From DATHTK01 sp035463295 (GTDB lineage Bacteria > Actinomycetota > Rubrobacteria > Rubrobacterales > Rubrobacteraceae): DNA of 32,112 nt. The stretch spans positions 1-32,112 of the forward strand of contig DATHTK010000053.1 in assembly GCA_035463295.1 (NCBI GenBank), in the 5' to 3' direction. The translations under genes and the position numbers were made by a program. This document shows, piece after piece, positions 7,268 to 15,358 of the stretch; position 1 is the stretch's first letter, and every line of letters begins with the position of its first letter. A model generated the notes under the pieces. The model ran no database searches. It worked only from the letters and a program-made list of their open reading frames with translations, and was not told where the DNA came from.

Positions 7268-8518
7268 CTACAAGAACGGCGGTACCAGCTCGCCCTTTAC
7301 GAGGTCGGCGTGGCTCTCGCGCTCGCGGACCACGGCCCAGCGGCCGCCCCGGACGAGGACTTCGGCGGGGCGGGGGCGGGAATTGTAGTTGGAGGCCATC
7401 GAGAAGCCGTAGGCACCGGCGCACATCACGGCGAGCAGGTCCCCCTCCCGGGCGTCGGGCAGCTCGCGGTCGCGGGCGAGGTAGTCCCCGCTCTCGCAGA
7501 CCGGGCCGACGAGGTCCGCGTTCCCGACGGAGCCGCCTTCGGTGACCGAGCGCACCTCGTGGTGGGCGTCGTAGAGGCTGGGACGCAGGAGGTCGTTCAT
7601 GCCCGCGTCGGCGACGATAAACTCCTTTTCGCCGCTCTTCTTGCGGTAGACGACGCGGGTGAGGAGGGCGCCGGCACCGCCGGCGATAAAGCGGCCCATC
7701 TCGCAGAGGATCTTCGTCCCGGAGGCTTCCAACGTCGGGCGCACGGCGTCGACGAGGTCTCTGGGCGTCGGGGTCTCCTCATCCTTGTAGCGGATGCCGA
7801 GGCCCCCGCCGATGTTGAAGTACGTGATGTCGAAGCCGCGGTTCTTCAGCTCCTCGACGAGGCCCGCGCTCCTCTCGACGGACTCGGTAAAGGGGGCGAG
7901 CTTGGTGATCTGGGACCCGATGTGCTGGTGCACGCCGAGCAAGTCGACGCTCTTGTACTCCCTCACCCTCCCGGCGAGCGCGAGGGCCTCTTCCACGGGG
8001 ATGCCGAACTTGTCGAAGGCCCGTCCCGTGGTGATGTGGTCGTGGCTTCCGGCGTCCACGTCGGGGTTGACCCGGAGGGCGACGCGAGCCCTCTTGCCGT
8101 GCCGGCCCGCGAGCCGGTCGAGGTGCTCGAGCTCGGAGGCCGACTCGACGTTGAAGAGCAGGATGCGCTCCCCGAGGCCCGCCATGAGCTCACGCTCCGT
8201 CTTGCCGACCCCGGCGAAGACGACCTTTTTCGGGTTGAAACCGGCGCGCATCGCGCGGTACAGCTCGCCGCCGGAGACTATGTCTACCCCCGCCCCGAAG
8301 GAGCACAGGGCGCGCAAGACGGCGAGGTTTCCGTTCGCCTTGACCGCGTAGCAGACCAGGTGATCCAGGCCCGAGAACGCCTCGTCCAGCTCCCTGTATG
8401 CGCTCTCCAGAGCGCCGTGGCTGTAGACGTAGAAAGGAGTTCCGACGCTCTCGGCGATCGCGGAGAGCGACACCCCTTCGCAGTGGAGGTCGCCCCCCTC
8501 GTAGTGAAACTCGTCCAA
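7268..8518 (-). CDS. lysA: Diaminopimelate decarboxylase
   Basis: Catalyses the last step of lysine synthesis, meso-diaminopimelate to L-lysine plus CO2, with PLP in the cytoplasm. The 416 residues match the usual length. The fold-III barrel carries the PLP lysine K60 (CYAVKAN), the HQHIGSQ motif, a glycine-rich FNIGGGLG phosphate loop, and the C-terminal barrel motif CESGDYLA, whose Cys completes the active site of the partner subunit. The usual EPGR motif reads EMGR here, a mild deviation. The TTG start at 8518 is supported by GAGGAGG 6 bp upstream. It faces away from dapC-dapD-dapE across a 113-bp divergent region, so both arms of the pathway could be controlled from one point. Confidence 0.95.
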   Translation of the reverse strand: MDEFHYEGGDLHCEGVSLSAIAESVGTPFYVYSHGALESAYRELDEAFSGLDHLVCYAVKANGNLAVLRALCSFGAGVDIVSGGELYRAMRAGFNPKKVVFAGVGKTERELMAGLGERILLFNVESASELEHLDRLAGRHGKRARVALRVNPDVDAGSHDHITTGRAFDKFGIPVEEALALAGRVREYKSVDLLGVHQHIGSQITKLAPFTESVERSAGLVEELKNRGFDITYFNIGGGLGIRYKDEETPTPRDLVDAVRPTLEASGTKILCEMGRFIAGGAGALLTRVVYRKKSGEKEFIVADAGMNDLLRPSLYDAHHEVRSVTEGGSVGNADLVGPVCESGDYLARDRELPDAREGDLLAVMCAGAYGFSMASNYNSRPRPAEVLVRGGRWAVVRERESHADLVKGELVPPFL

Positions 8519-8631
8519 CGTCTACCTCCTCGTGGTCTCGCCTCACGGCGCCTCGGGAGATGCTATATTGCCCTCCCTGCAAGCGGAGTAGAAGGAATAT
8601 AACGCGTGCCGCATCTCGGCGCGACAGGAGC
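8519..8631. promoter_or_regulatory. Divergent lysA / dapC promoter region
   Basis: A 113-bp region between the two start codons. It contains the AT-rich elements GCTATATTG (about 8561) and AATATAAC (about 8597) in otherwise GC-rich DNA, plausible -10 boxes for the two directions. No convincing -35 partners and no lysine riboswitch-like structure were seen; the region is too short for one. Confidence 0.4.
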
Positions 8632-9837
8632 ATGAACGACCGCCTCAGACCCGAACGCGTCGCCTCCCCTCCCCTTCTCCTGAACCCCGTGCTGGAAAAG
8701 GGAGGAGCCTACCCGCTGCTGCGCCTCGACGAGCGCCGCAGGGCGCTCGTGGAGAGGGGCGCCGAGGTCTTCGACTTCGGCACCGGCGATTCCCGCGAGC
8801 CCACCGACCCGAAGATCCGGCAGGCCCTCCTAGACGGCGTGCCGGAGGTGAGCCAGTACCCGAGCGCGACCGGAAAGCAGGAGCTGCGCGAGGCGTTCTG
8901 CGGATGGATGAGCCGGCGCCACGGCGTCGCGCTCGATGCGGAGAGCGAGGTGCTGCCCGCGACGGGATCCAAGGAGGCCATCTTTCACGCGCCTCTGGCC
9001 TTCCTGCACCCCTCGCACGAGCGGCGCGGGGTCGCATACCCCACCCCGGGGTACCCCGTCTACGAGAGAGGAACCCTCTTCGCCGGCGGCGAGGGGCTCC
9101 CGGTTCGGCTCGAGCGAGAGAACGGCTTTCTGCTCTCGCCGGATGCGATAGACCCGGAGCGGACGCGGGTACTTTGGATCAACTATCCCCACAACCCGAC
9201 CGGCGCGACGGCGACGAGCGAGCATCTGGGGGAGGTCGCCGCCTTCTGTCGCGAGCACGACATCCTGCTCTTCTCCGACGAGTGCTACAACGACCTCTAT
9301 TCTGGCCAGGGGGTTCCGCCGCCCTCGATCCTGGAGGTGAGCCGCGAGCGCACGCTTGCCTTCTGCTCTCTCTCCAAGCGCAGCGGCATGACCGGCTACC
9401 GCTCGGCGATGATGGCCGGGGACTCGGAGCTCATAGCCGCCCTCAAGAAGCTGCGTCCCTCCGTCGGCGTCGCCACCCAGTCCTTCGTCCAGAGCGCGGC
9501 GATAGCCGCCTGGAACGACGACGGACACGTCGAAGAGCGGCGCCGCGTCTTCGGCGAGAAGCGAGCGCTCTTCGTCGGGTTCTTCGAGAGGTCGGGGCTG
9601 GAGCACCTGCCGACCGAGGCGAGCCTCTACCTGTGGGTGGCGGTACCAGGGGCGTTCGGCGGGGACGACGAGGCTTACGCGCTCGCGCTCATGGAGAGAG
9701 GCATCATCGTCGCCCCGGGCCGCTCCTTCGGAGCCGCCGGCGAGGGGTACATAAGGGTCGCCCTCGTGCCGGGCCTCGACGAGTGCCGGCGGGCGATAGA
9801 GCTCTGGGAGGAACTACTATGCGAGGGGGAGCTGTGA
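8632..9837 (+). CDS. dapC: Aminotransferase class I/II, probable succinyldiaminopimelate transaminase
   Basis: A 401-residue fold-type I PLP aminotransferase. Visible features are FGTGDSREPTDP near the N-terminus, YPSATGKQELREAF, NYPHNPTGA for carboxylate/cofactor binding, SDECYNDLY, and SLSKRSGMTGYR containing the PLP lysine K249. In the succinylase route it would convert N-succinyl-2-amino-6-ketopimelate to N-succinyl-diaminopimelate with glutamate. Substrate specificity is assigned from context, as it is directly coupled to dapD and dapE. ATG 8632 follows ACAGGAG; a longer upstream frame exists but lies inside the promoter region and lysA. Confidence 0.88.
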   Translation: MNDRLRPERVASPPLLLNPVLEKGGAYPLLRLDERRRALVERGAEVFDFGTGDSREPTDPKIRQALLDGVPEVSQYPSATGKQELREAFCGWMSRRHGVALDAESEVLPATGSKEAIFHAPLAFLHPSHERRGVAYPTPGYPVYERGTLFAGGEGLPVRLERENGFLLSPDAIDPERTRVLWINYPHNPTGATATSEHLGEVAAFCREHDILLFSDECYNDLYSGQGVPPPSILEVSRERTLAFCSLSKRSGMTGYRSAMMAGDSELIAALKKLRPSVGVATQSFVQSAAIAAWNDDGHVEERRRVFGEKRALFVGFFERSGLEHLPTEASLYLWVAVPGAFGGDDEAYALALMERGIIVAPGRSFGAAGEGYIRVALVPGLDECRRAIELWEELLCEGEL

Positions 9838-10640
9838 AGGAGAAGATAGAGGCCGCGTTCGAGGACCGGGCGTTGCTCGAGGACGAAGAGTACCGTCAGA
9901 CCGTCTTCGGCGCGGTAGCGGCGCTGGATCGCGGCGAGATCCGGGTCGCCGAAAAAGAGAGCGGCGAGTGGCGCTCGAACGCGTGGGTGATGAAGGCTAT
10001 AAACCTGTACTTCGCGGTGGCCGAGATGGAGACCATCGAGGTCGGACCCTTTGAATACCACGACAAGATCCCGACGAAAAAGAACCTCGAGCAGGCGGGC
10101 GTTCGCGTGGTGCCGCCCGGGACGGTTCGCTACGGGGCCTTCGTGGAGCCGGGGGTCGTGGTGATGCCAGGGTACGTGAACATCGGCTCCTGGGTCGGGA
10201 GCGGGACGATGGTGGACACGTGGGCGACCGTCGGTTCGGGGGCCCAGATCGGGAAGGACGTCCATCTCGCTGGCGGCGTCGGGATCGGAGGGGTCCTCGA
10301 ACCACCCGGGGCGATGCCCGTCGTTATAGAGGACGGGGCATTTGTCGGCTCGCGGGCCGTCGTCGTCGAGGGGGTGCGCGTCGAGGAGGAGGCGGTGCTC
10401 GGGGCGAACGTGGTGCTCACCGCCTCGACCCAGATCGTCGACGTCACCGGTGATGAGGAGGTCGTCTACCGCGGCCGCGTCCCGGCCCGCTCCGTGGTCG
10501 TCGCCGGCACGCGCACCAAGGAGTTCCCGGCCGGCTCCTACCAGCTCCAGACGGCCCTCATTATCGGGGAGCGGCGGGAGTCCACCGACCAGAAAACCTC
10601 CCTGAACGAGGCCCTCCGGCAGTTCGGGGTAAGCGCTTGA
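9819..10640 (+). CDS. dapD: Tetrahydrodipicolinate N-succinyltransferase
   Basis: Transfers succinyl from succinyl-CoA to tetrahydrodipicolinate in the diaminopimelate pathway. About 273 residues. An alpha-helical N-terminal domain is followed by a left-handed beta-helix of hexapeptide repeats (VRYGAFVEPGVVVMPGYVN, GSWVGSGTMVDTWATVGSGA, then GKDVHLAGGVGIGGVLEPP) and a C-terminal tail. Two in-frame starts are credible. ATG 9819 has GGAGG 7 bp upstream and is used here. GTG 9834 overlaps the dapC stop as GTGA and has GAGGGGGA upstream. A much longer open frame extends left but only shadows dapC. Confidence 0.93.
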   Translation: MRGGAVKEKIEAAFEDRALLEDEEYRQTVFGAVAALDRGEIRVAEKESGEWRSNAWVMKAINLYFAVAEMETIEVGPFEYHDKIPTKKNLEQAGVRVVPPGTVRYGAFVEPGVVVMPGYVNIGSWVGSGTMVDTWATVGSGAQIGKDVHLAGGVGIGGVLEPPGAMPVVIEDGAFVGSRAVVVEGVRVEEEAVLGANVVLTASTQIVDVTGDEEVVYRGRVPARSVVVAGTRTKEFPAGSYQLQTALIIGERRESTDQKTSLNEALRQFGVSA

Positions 10641-11722
10641 GCGGGAACCCGCTTGTGGAGCGGTTGCTCGAACATTTGCTCTGGTTCCTCGAACGCCCGA
10701 GCGTTACGGGCGAGGAGAAGCGCCTCTGCGACGACCTGGAGGCGTGGGTCGGCGCCCTCCCCCGCTGGCGGGTCGAGCGGTTGTCGAACAACCTGGTCGT
10801 CAGCCGCGCGGAGCCCGACTCCTCGCTCGAGAGGCTGGTCTTTGCCGGGCACCTCGACACGGTGCCGGAGCCCGCGGGCGGCATAGAGGTGCGCGTGGAG
10901 GAGGGTCGGATCTACGGGCGCGGCGCCTCGGACATGAAGGCCGGCGACGCCGTGATGCTCGCCCTTATAGAGGACTACGACTGGTCGTCATCGTGGGCCG
11001 ATCCCATCTTCGTCTTCTACGAGCGGGAGGAGGGTCCGCACGCGGAGAACGGGCTCGGCCACGTCTTCGAGGCGTTCCCGCGCGTCCTGGAGGCGCGGGC
11101 GGCGCTGGTGCTAGAACCGACGGAGGGAGCGCTCGAGGCCGGGTGCGCGGGTACGGCGCAGGTCGAGGTCACGTTCAGGGGTCGGGCGGCCCACGCGGCG
11201 CGGCCCTGGCTCGGCCAGAACGCCCTCACCGCCGCCGGCGCCTTTCTCGACGAGCTGCACCGCCTGGAGCCCGATGAGGTCGTGGTCGAGGGGCTCCCCT
11301 TCTACGAGGTGCTCACCCCGACGCTCGCGCGCGGCGGCCGGGCGACGAACGTCGTACCCGACGAGTTCTGGATCAACATCAACCACCGGTTCGCACCCGG
11401 CAGGGGCTACGACGACGTGCGCCGCCGCTTCGAGGAGCTGCTCGCCCGCTATGGCGCCGGCGCCGCGGCGTTCGAGATAACGGACTACGCCCCGAGCGGA
11501 CCGGTCGCGCTGGAGAACCCGGTGCTCGAGCGTCTCCTGGCAACGGGCGTAGAGGTAAGGCCGAAGCAGGCGTGGACGGACGTCGCCCGCTTCGCCGAGA
11601 GGGGGGTGGCCGCCGCCAACTTCGGTCCCGGCACTCCCGCGCAGGCCCACCAGTCCGACGAGTGGGCGAAGCTCGCGCTGCTCGAGGAGTGCTACGGGCG
11701 TCTCTCCACTTTTCTGGCATAA
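10637..11722 (+). CDS. dapE: Succinyl-diaminopimelate desuccinylase
   Basis: A 361-residue M20-family metallopeptidase-like hydrolase that releases succinate from N-succinyl-LL-diaminopimelate. Metal and catalytic motifs are visible: FAGHLDTVP (metal His and catalytic Asp), GRGASDMKAGD (bridging Asp), YEREEGPHAENG (catalytic Glu-Glu), LEPTEG, and the C-terminal HQSDEW histidine. A lid/dimerisation domain is recognisable by GRAAHAARPWLGQNA. The TTG start overlaps the dapD stop (TTGA, 10637-10640), making the third consecutive overlapping junction of the dapC-dapD-dapE operon. M20 enzymes are promiscuous, but the operon makes DapE the best call. Confidence 0.93.
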   Translation: MSGNPLVERLLEHLLWFLERPSVTGEEKRLCDDLEAWVGALPRWRVERLSNNLVVSRAEPDSSLERLVFAGHLDTVPEPAGGIEVRVEEGRIYGRGASDMKAGDAVMLALIEDYDWSSSWADPIFVFYEREEGPHAENGLGHVFEAFPRVLEARAALVLEPTEGALEAGCAGTAQVEVTFRGRAAHAARPWLGQNALTAAGAFLDELHRLEPDEVVVEGLPFYEVLTPTLARGGRATNVVPDEFWININHRFAPGRGYDDVRRRFEELLARYGAGAAAFEITDYAPSGPVALENPVLERLLATGVEVRPKQAWTDVARFAERGVAAANFGPGTPAQAHQSDEWAKLALLEECYGRLSTFLA

Positions 11723-11729
11723 TTCGAGG

Positions 11730-11746
11730 CGCCGGCGTGGCCGGCG
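11730..11746 (+). terminator. Hairpin after dapE
   Basis: CGCCGGC (11730-11736) and GCCGGCG (11740-11746) form a perfect 7-bp stem around a 3-nt loop, 8 bp after the dapE stop. No T-run follows. It may attenuate read-through into the solute-binding gene 28 bp further on. Confidence 0.4.
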
Positions 11747-11774
11747 GGGGTAGCGGGCAAGGAAAGGGGCGTGC

Positions 11775-13142
11775 GTGCGACGGACGGTGCGAGCTTCGCG
11801 GGCTTCGCGAAGCAACAATCTCAGCCGGAAGGATTTCCTGAGGCTCGGCGGGGCGGGACTCGCGGGGGCGGCCCTCCTCGGCGGCGGAACGCTAGCAGGC
11901 TGCGGCGGCGGTGGCGAGGAGGGGGGCGGCTCGGGCGACATAGTCTTCTCCTTCGGCCCCGAGGACACCGGGACCTTGCAGAAGATGATCGACCAGTTCA
12001 ACAAAGAGAACGAGGACGGCATCACCGTCACGTACCGCCAGATGCCCGCCGATACCGGGCAGTACTTCGACCAGGTGCGTACCGAGTTCCAGTCCGGCAG
12101 CGCGAACATAGACATTATCGGGAGCGACGTGATCTGGCCGGCCCAGTTCGCCGCCAACGGATACTATCTGGACCTCTCGGACCGGTTCCCCGAGGACGAG
12201 CGTTCGGCGTTCCTCGAGGCGCCCATGCGATCCAACACCTGGGACGACAAGCCCTTCGGCGTGCCGTGGTACACGGACTCCGGCATGCTCTACTACCGTC
12301 AGGACCTCCTCGAAGAGAGCGGCTTCTCCGAGCCCCCTCAGACCTGGGAGGAGCTGAAGGAGATGGCGGACAGGGTCAAGCAGGACTCCGGCACCAAGTT
12401 CGGGTTCGTCTTCCAGGGCGCCGAGTACGAGGGCGGAGTGTGCAACATGCTGGAGTACGTCTGGACCCACGGCGGGGACGCCCTCGACCCGAACGACCCG
12501 AACAAGGTGATCATTGACAGCCCCGAATCCGCCGCGGGCTTCGCGACGGCGCGGAGCCTGATCGAGGACGGCGTGGCGCCCGAGGCCGTCTCCACCTACA
12601 AGGAGGACGAGTCGCAGGCGGCCTTTTTGAACGGGGACGCCGTCTTCATGCGCAACTGGCCCTACATCTACGCGTTGGCCGCGGACGAGAGCGAGTCGAA
12701 GGTGCGCCAGAACCAGATAGGGGTGGCCGCCATGCCGGTGGGCGCTACGGGGGACGGGACCTTCAGCACCCTCGGCGGCTGGAACTTCTCGATCAACGCC
12801 AACTCGCAGAACCCTGACGGCGCCTGGGCCTTTGTCCAGTACATGACCGACCCCGAGCAACAGAAGATGCTCGCGCTCGAGACGGCGAGGATACCCACGC
12901 GCACGCAGCTACTGGACGACCAGGAGATCCTGGAGGAGTTGCCGGTCATCAGGCTGGGCAAGGAGGCAATTGCCAGGACGCGCCCACGGCCGGTCTCCCC
13001 CTACTACTCGGACATGTCACTGAAGATGGCCCGGCAGTTCAACCAGACGCTCAAGGGCGAGACCTCCCCGGATCAGGCGGTGAGCACGCTGCAGAACGAG
13101 ATGCAGCAGATCGTAGATCAGGGCCAGCAGCAATCCGGTTAG
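11775..13142 (+). CDS. ABC transporter extracellular solute-binding lipoprotein (sugar type), paralogue
   Basis: A 455-residue SBP_bac_1-family protein, clearly paralogous to the product of 150-1496: WPAQFAANGY, YYRQDLLEESG, GFVFQGAEYEGG, AVFMRNWP and the same PADTGQYF segment recur in the same order. GTG 11775 follows AAGGAAAGGGG; GTG 11771 is out of frame. The leader has SRKDFLRLGG (Lys in place of the second Tat Arg), a hydrophobic run, and a perfect lipobox LAGC followed by a Gly/Glu-rich tether, so it is a membrane-anchored lipoprotein. It lies 52 bp behind dapE and has no permease or ATPase beside it. The ligand is probably a di- or oligosaccharide by family, otherwise unknown. Confidence 0.92.
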   Translation: MRRTVRASRASRSNNLSRKDFLRLGGAGLAGAALLGGGTLAGCGGGGEEGGGSGDIVFSFGPEDTGTLQKMIDQFNKENEDGITVTYRQMPADTGQYFDQVRTEFQSGSANIDIIGSDVIWPAQFAANGYYLDLSDRFPEDERSAFLEAPMRSNTWDDKPFGVPWYTDSGMLYYRQDLLEESGFSEPPQTWEELKEMADRVKQDSGTKFGFVFQGAEYEGGVCNMLEYVWTHGGDALDPNDPNKVIIDSPESAAGFATARSLIEDGVAPEAVSTYKEDESQAAFLNGDAVFMRNWPYIYALAADESESKVRQNQIGVAAMPVGATGDGTFSTLGGWNFSINANSQNPDGAWAFVQYMTDPEQQKMLALETARIPTRTQLLDDQEILEELPVIRLGKEAIARTRPRPVSPYYSDMSLKMARQFNQTLKGETSPDQAVSTLQNEMQQIVDQGQQQSG

Positions 13143-13169
13143 AGCGGCCGGTGGAGGGCTAGTTTCGCA

Positions 13170-13209
13170 GGCCGCGACGCCAGCTTGTCCTCATGGCTGG
13201 CGTCGGGCC
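13170..13209. terminator. Bidirectional terminator hairpin
   Basis: CGACGCCAGC (13175-13184) pairs perfectly with GCTGGCGTCG (13196-13205). Flanking GGCC on both sides extends the stem by 4 bp past one bulged G. It sits where the solute-binding gene and the AI-2E-type transporter gene converge, overlapping the transporter's stop codon, and should serve both. Confidence 0.65.
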
Positions 13210-14384
13210 GGTGAGGAGCGGGGAGGAGACCCGAGTTCGGGGCTCGTCCGGATCCGGGCCCGGAAAAAGTCGAAGAAGACGCGAAGAACGGCGAGCGCCG
13301 GGACGGCGAAGATCACCCCGGCGAGCCCCGCGAGCTGGGCGCCCCCGATCACTGCGAGCAACACGATAATCGGGTGCACGTGCAGCGCCTGGCCCTGGAC
13401 GCGAGGGGTCAGGAAGTTGCCCTCGAACTGCTGGATCAGGACGTAGGCGACGACGGTGAGGATGGCGGTCGTCGTGTGCGACTCGAAGGTAGTTGACCCG
13501 AAGGTCAGCGCCACGACGATGGCGGGTATCGCCCCGAGAAAAGGGCCGAGGTAGGGTACGATCGCGGTCAGGGAGACCCAGGCGCCGAGCAAGATGGCGT
13601 AGGGCACGCCCAGAGCCCAGAGCGCCATCCCCGCCAGCACCCCCTGGACGATGACGACGAAGACCAGCCCGCCGAGGTAGCGCGAGAGCGAGACGCCGAA
13701 GGCGTCCCAGAGCTCTCTCGCGTCGCGCCGGTAGCGCGCCGGAGCCGCCTTGAGGTACGCCGCTTTCACCTTGCGCACGTCTACCAGCAGATACACCGCC
13801 ACGAAGAGCATCCCGAACAGCACGACACCGAAGGTGAACGCCCCCGAGATAAAGCCCAGAAGGCCGCCGAGTATGCCCTCGATTATCTCCCGGGCCCGGA
13901 TAAACAGGTCCTGCACGAGCCCGGCCATGATCGCCTCCGGCTCGACCGGCAGGAGGTCGCGCTCGACGAGCGGGTTCAGAAGCTCGCGCAGGAACACGCT
14001 GGCGCTGTTGGCGATGGCGGGCGTGACGAGAATAAAGGTCCTTAGCTGCCGGACGAGCAGCGGCACGAGAAACCCGACCGCCAGGGCCGCGAGCCCCAAC
14101 AAACCCAGAAGCGTGATGAGTATCGCCAGCCCCCGCGGCATGAAGCTCGAGAGGGCCCGCACCGGGAAGGAGAGGATTATAGCGAGCACGGTCCCCCCGA
14201 GCGCAATGATGAGGATGCTGGGAGCGGCGTAGAGCACGTACGCGAGCACGACGATCCCCACCACCGCGATCACGGCCAAGACGCGCGGGGAGACGAAGAT
14301 CGGCGTGGGCGTTCTCGCCCGAGCTCCCGCCCGGCCGCTGGCTCTCTCTTCCCCCTTCTCCCCCGTCCGCCCGTCCAGCTTCAT
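13191..14384 (-). CDS. AI-2E family (PerM/TqsA-like) membrane transporter
   Basis: About 397 residues. A charged, disordered N-terminus precedes about eight hydrophobic segments: a first pair (VLAVIAVVGIVVLAYVLY and ILIIALGGTVLAIILSFP), a central amphipathic domain, and a C-terminal block with the family hallmark IVPYLGPFLGAIPA and a VQGQALHVHPIIVLL motif. Members export autoinducer-2 (TqsA) or act as Na+/H+ antiporters; the substrate cannot be assigned here. ATG 14384, preceded by GGAGACGGGGG, is preferred to a GTG at 14420. The gene converges on the solute-binding gene at a shared hairpin. Confidence 0.9.
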   Translation of the reverse strand: MKLDGRTGEKGEERASGRAGARARTPTPIFVSPRVLAVIAVVGIVVLAYVLYAAPSILIIALGGTVLAIILSFPVRALSSFMPRGLAILITLLGLLGLAALAVGFLVPLLVRQLRTFILVTPAIANSASVFLRELLNPLVERDLLPVEPEAIMAGLVQDLFIRAREIIEGILGGLLGFISGAFTFGVVLFGMLFVAVYLLVDVRKVKAAYLKAAPARYRRDARELWDAFGVSLSRYLGGLVFVVIVQGVLAGMALWALGVPYAILLGAWVSLTAIVPYLGPFLGAIPAIVVALTFGSTTFESHTTTAILTVVAYVLIQQFEGNFLTPRVQGQALHVHPIIVLLAVIGGAQLAGLAGVIFAVPALAVLRVFFDFFRARIRTSPELGSPPRSSPARRQP

Positions 14385-14483
14385 AGCCCCCGTCTCCTCG
14401 GATACGCGGCTACGCCCCACATTCTAAGCGGAAAAGGCTTCGGGCATCAGGAACTGTATGAGAGACGGCTGAAACCGCACTGC

Positions 14484-14504
14484 GCGAGAGCTCTTGGCTC
14501 TCGC
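14484..14504 (-). terminator. Terminator of the lipoate-ligase-family gene
   Basis: GCGAGAGC (14484-14491) and GCTCTCGC (14497-14504), a perfect 8-bp stem with a 5-nt loop, begin 9 bp past the stop of the gene at 14513-15274. A GGTTT stretch lies further downstream on the minus strand. Confidence 0.5.
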
Positions 14505-14512
14505 ACAGCTCT

Positions 14513-15274
14513 TCAAGCACCGACGAGGTGAGCGGTGCCCTCCTCACTGGCCAATCGCAGCGTCTCTTCGTCGAGCGGGCCAGGCTCGGCACCGTAGCGC
14601 GCGGTCGCCTCGTCGGCGAAGGCATCTATGACCTCGCCGACCCCGGCCCCGATCCCGGCCCGCCGCAGGCTGCCGACCCCCTGCGGACGGAAAGGGAGCA
14701 TGAGGGCGCCGTAGACGAGCGCGAGGACGCGCGCGAGCTCCTTCTCCCCCTCGACGAGCACGATGCCGCCGACGCTCGCGGCCCGGCGCGTCACCCTCTG
14801 CGCGATGCCCACGACCTTCATCCCGCCCTCCCAGCTCCCCACCCGAATGCTGTGGTCGCCGGGACAGAACTCGTCGCGCACCTCCCCGACTACCGCCTCC
14901 CCGAGCCCCAGCCGCTCGAACGAGCCCAGGACGAGCGCGGCGGCCTCGTCGTAGCGCTCGCGGATGCCACCCCGGGCTTCGTCGTCGGCCGCCGGACGGA
15001 TTATCGAGAAGCCGAACGTGCCCGACCCCGCCACCGTCGCACCGCCCCCGGAGTTGCGGATCAGCACCGGATAGTCTTCCTCTTGCGAGGCGCGCACGGC
15101 CTCGGGGAAGCCGGGACGGAACGTATCCCGTCGCGTCACCCCGACGTGGCGGGTGGAAGGCGTGATCGAGACGGTCGGCGGCCGGACCCCCGCGGCGACC
15201 TGCTCGAAAAGGACCCGCTGGTAGCCGTACGCCGTCGTCGCGCTCTCGAACCGATCCGGCAAAATTAGCTCCAT
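14513..15274 (-). CDS. Lipoate-protein ligase A / octanoyltransferase family protein
   Basis: A 253-residue member of the BPL/LplA/LipB superfamily that attaches or transfers lipoyl/octanoyl groups on lysines of E2 or GcvH proteins. Characteristic elements are the ligand-binding loop RNSGGGATVAGSGTFGFS, a CPGDHSIRV segment, and the conserved lysine in MKVVGIAQR, followed by TRRAASVGGIVLV. The C-terminal accessory domain of classical LplA is absent, as in single-domain ligases and LipM-type octanoyltransferases, so which reaction it performs is open. ATG 15274 has GAGG 4 bp upstream. It stands alone between the AI-2E transporter and the ccdA cluster. Confidence 0.82.
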   Translation of the reverse strand: MELILPDRFESATTAYGYQRVLFEQVAAGVRPPTVSITPSTRHVGVTRRDTFRPGFPEAVRASQEEDYPVLIRNSGGGATVAGSGTFGFSIIRPAADDEARGGIRERYDEAAALVLGSFERLGLGEAVVGEVRDEFCPGDHSIRVGSWEGGMKVVGIAQRVTRRAASVGGIVLVEGEKELARVLALVYGALMLPFRPQGVGSLRRAGIGAGVGEVIDAFADEATARYGAEPGPLDEETLRLASEEGTAHLVGA

Positions 15275-15358
15275 AGACCTCGCAAGCCTCCTCGTCGTAC
15301 CGTCGCCGTACGCCTGAAGTCTACAGCGCGCGGGCGTGGCGGGACCACCGACCGGTCC

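Noticed and set aside
7193..8602. A 469-codon open frame on the plus strand
   Set aside because: It lies wholly opposite lysA, which has full family motifs; the frame is a high-GC antisense shadow with no recognisable domains.
8519..8631. Lysine riboswitch between lysA and dapC
   Set aside because: The gap is only 113 bp and shows no set of conserved helices; an L box needs about 170 nt.
8904..9818. Long N-terminal extension of the dapD frame
   Set aside because: The extension translates dapC in the wrong frame into Arg/Gly/Ala-rich sequence; dapD family similarity starts only after 9819.
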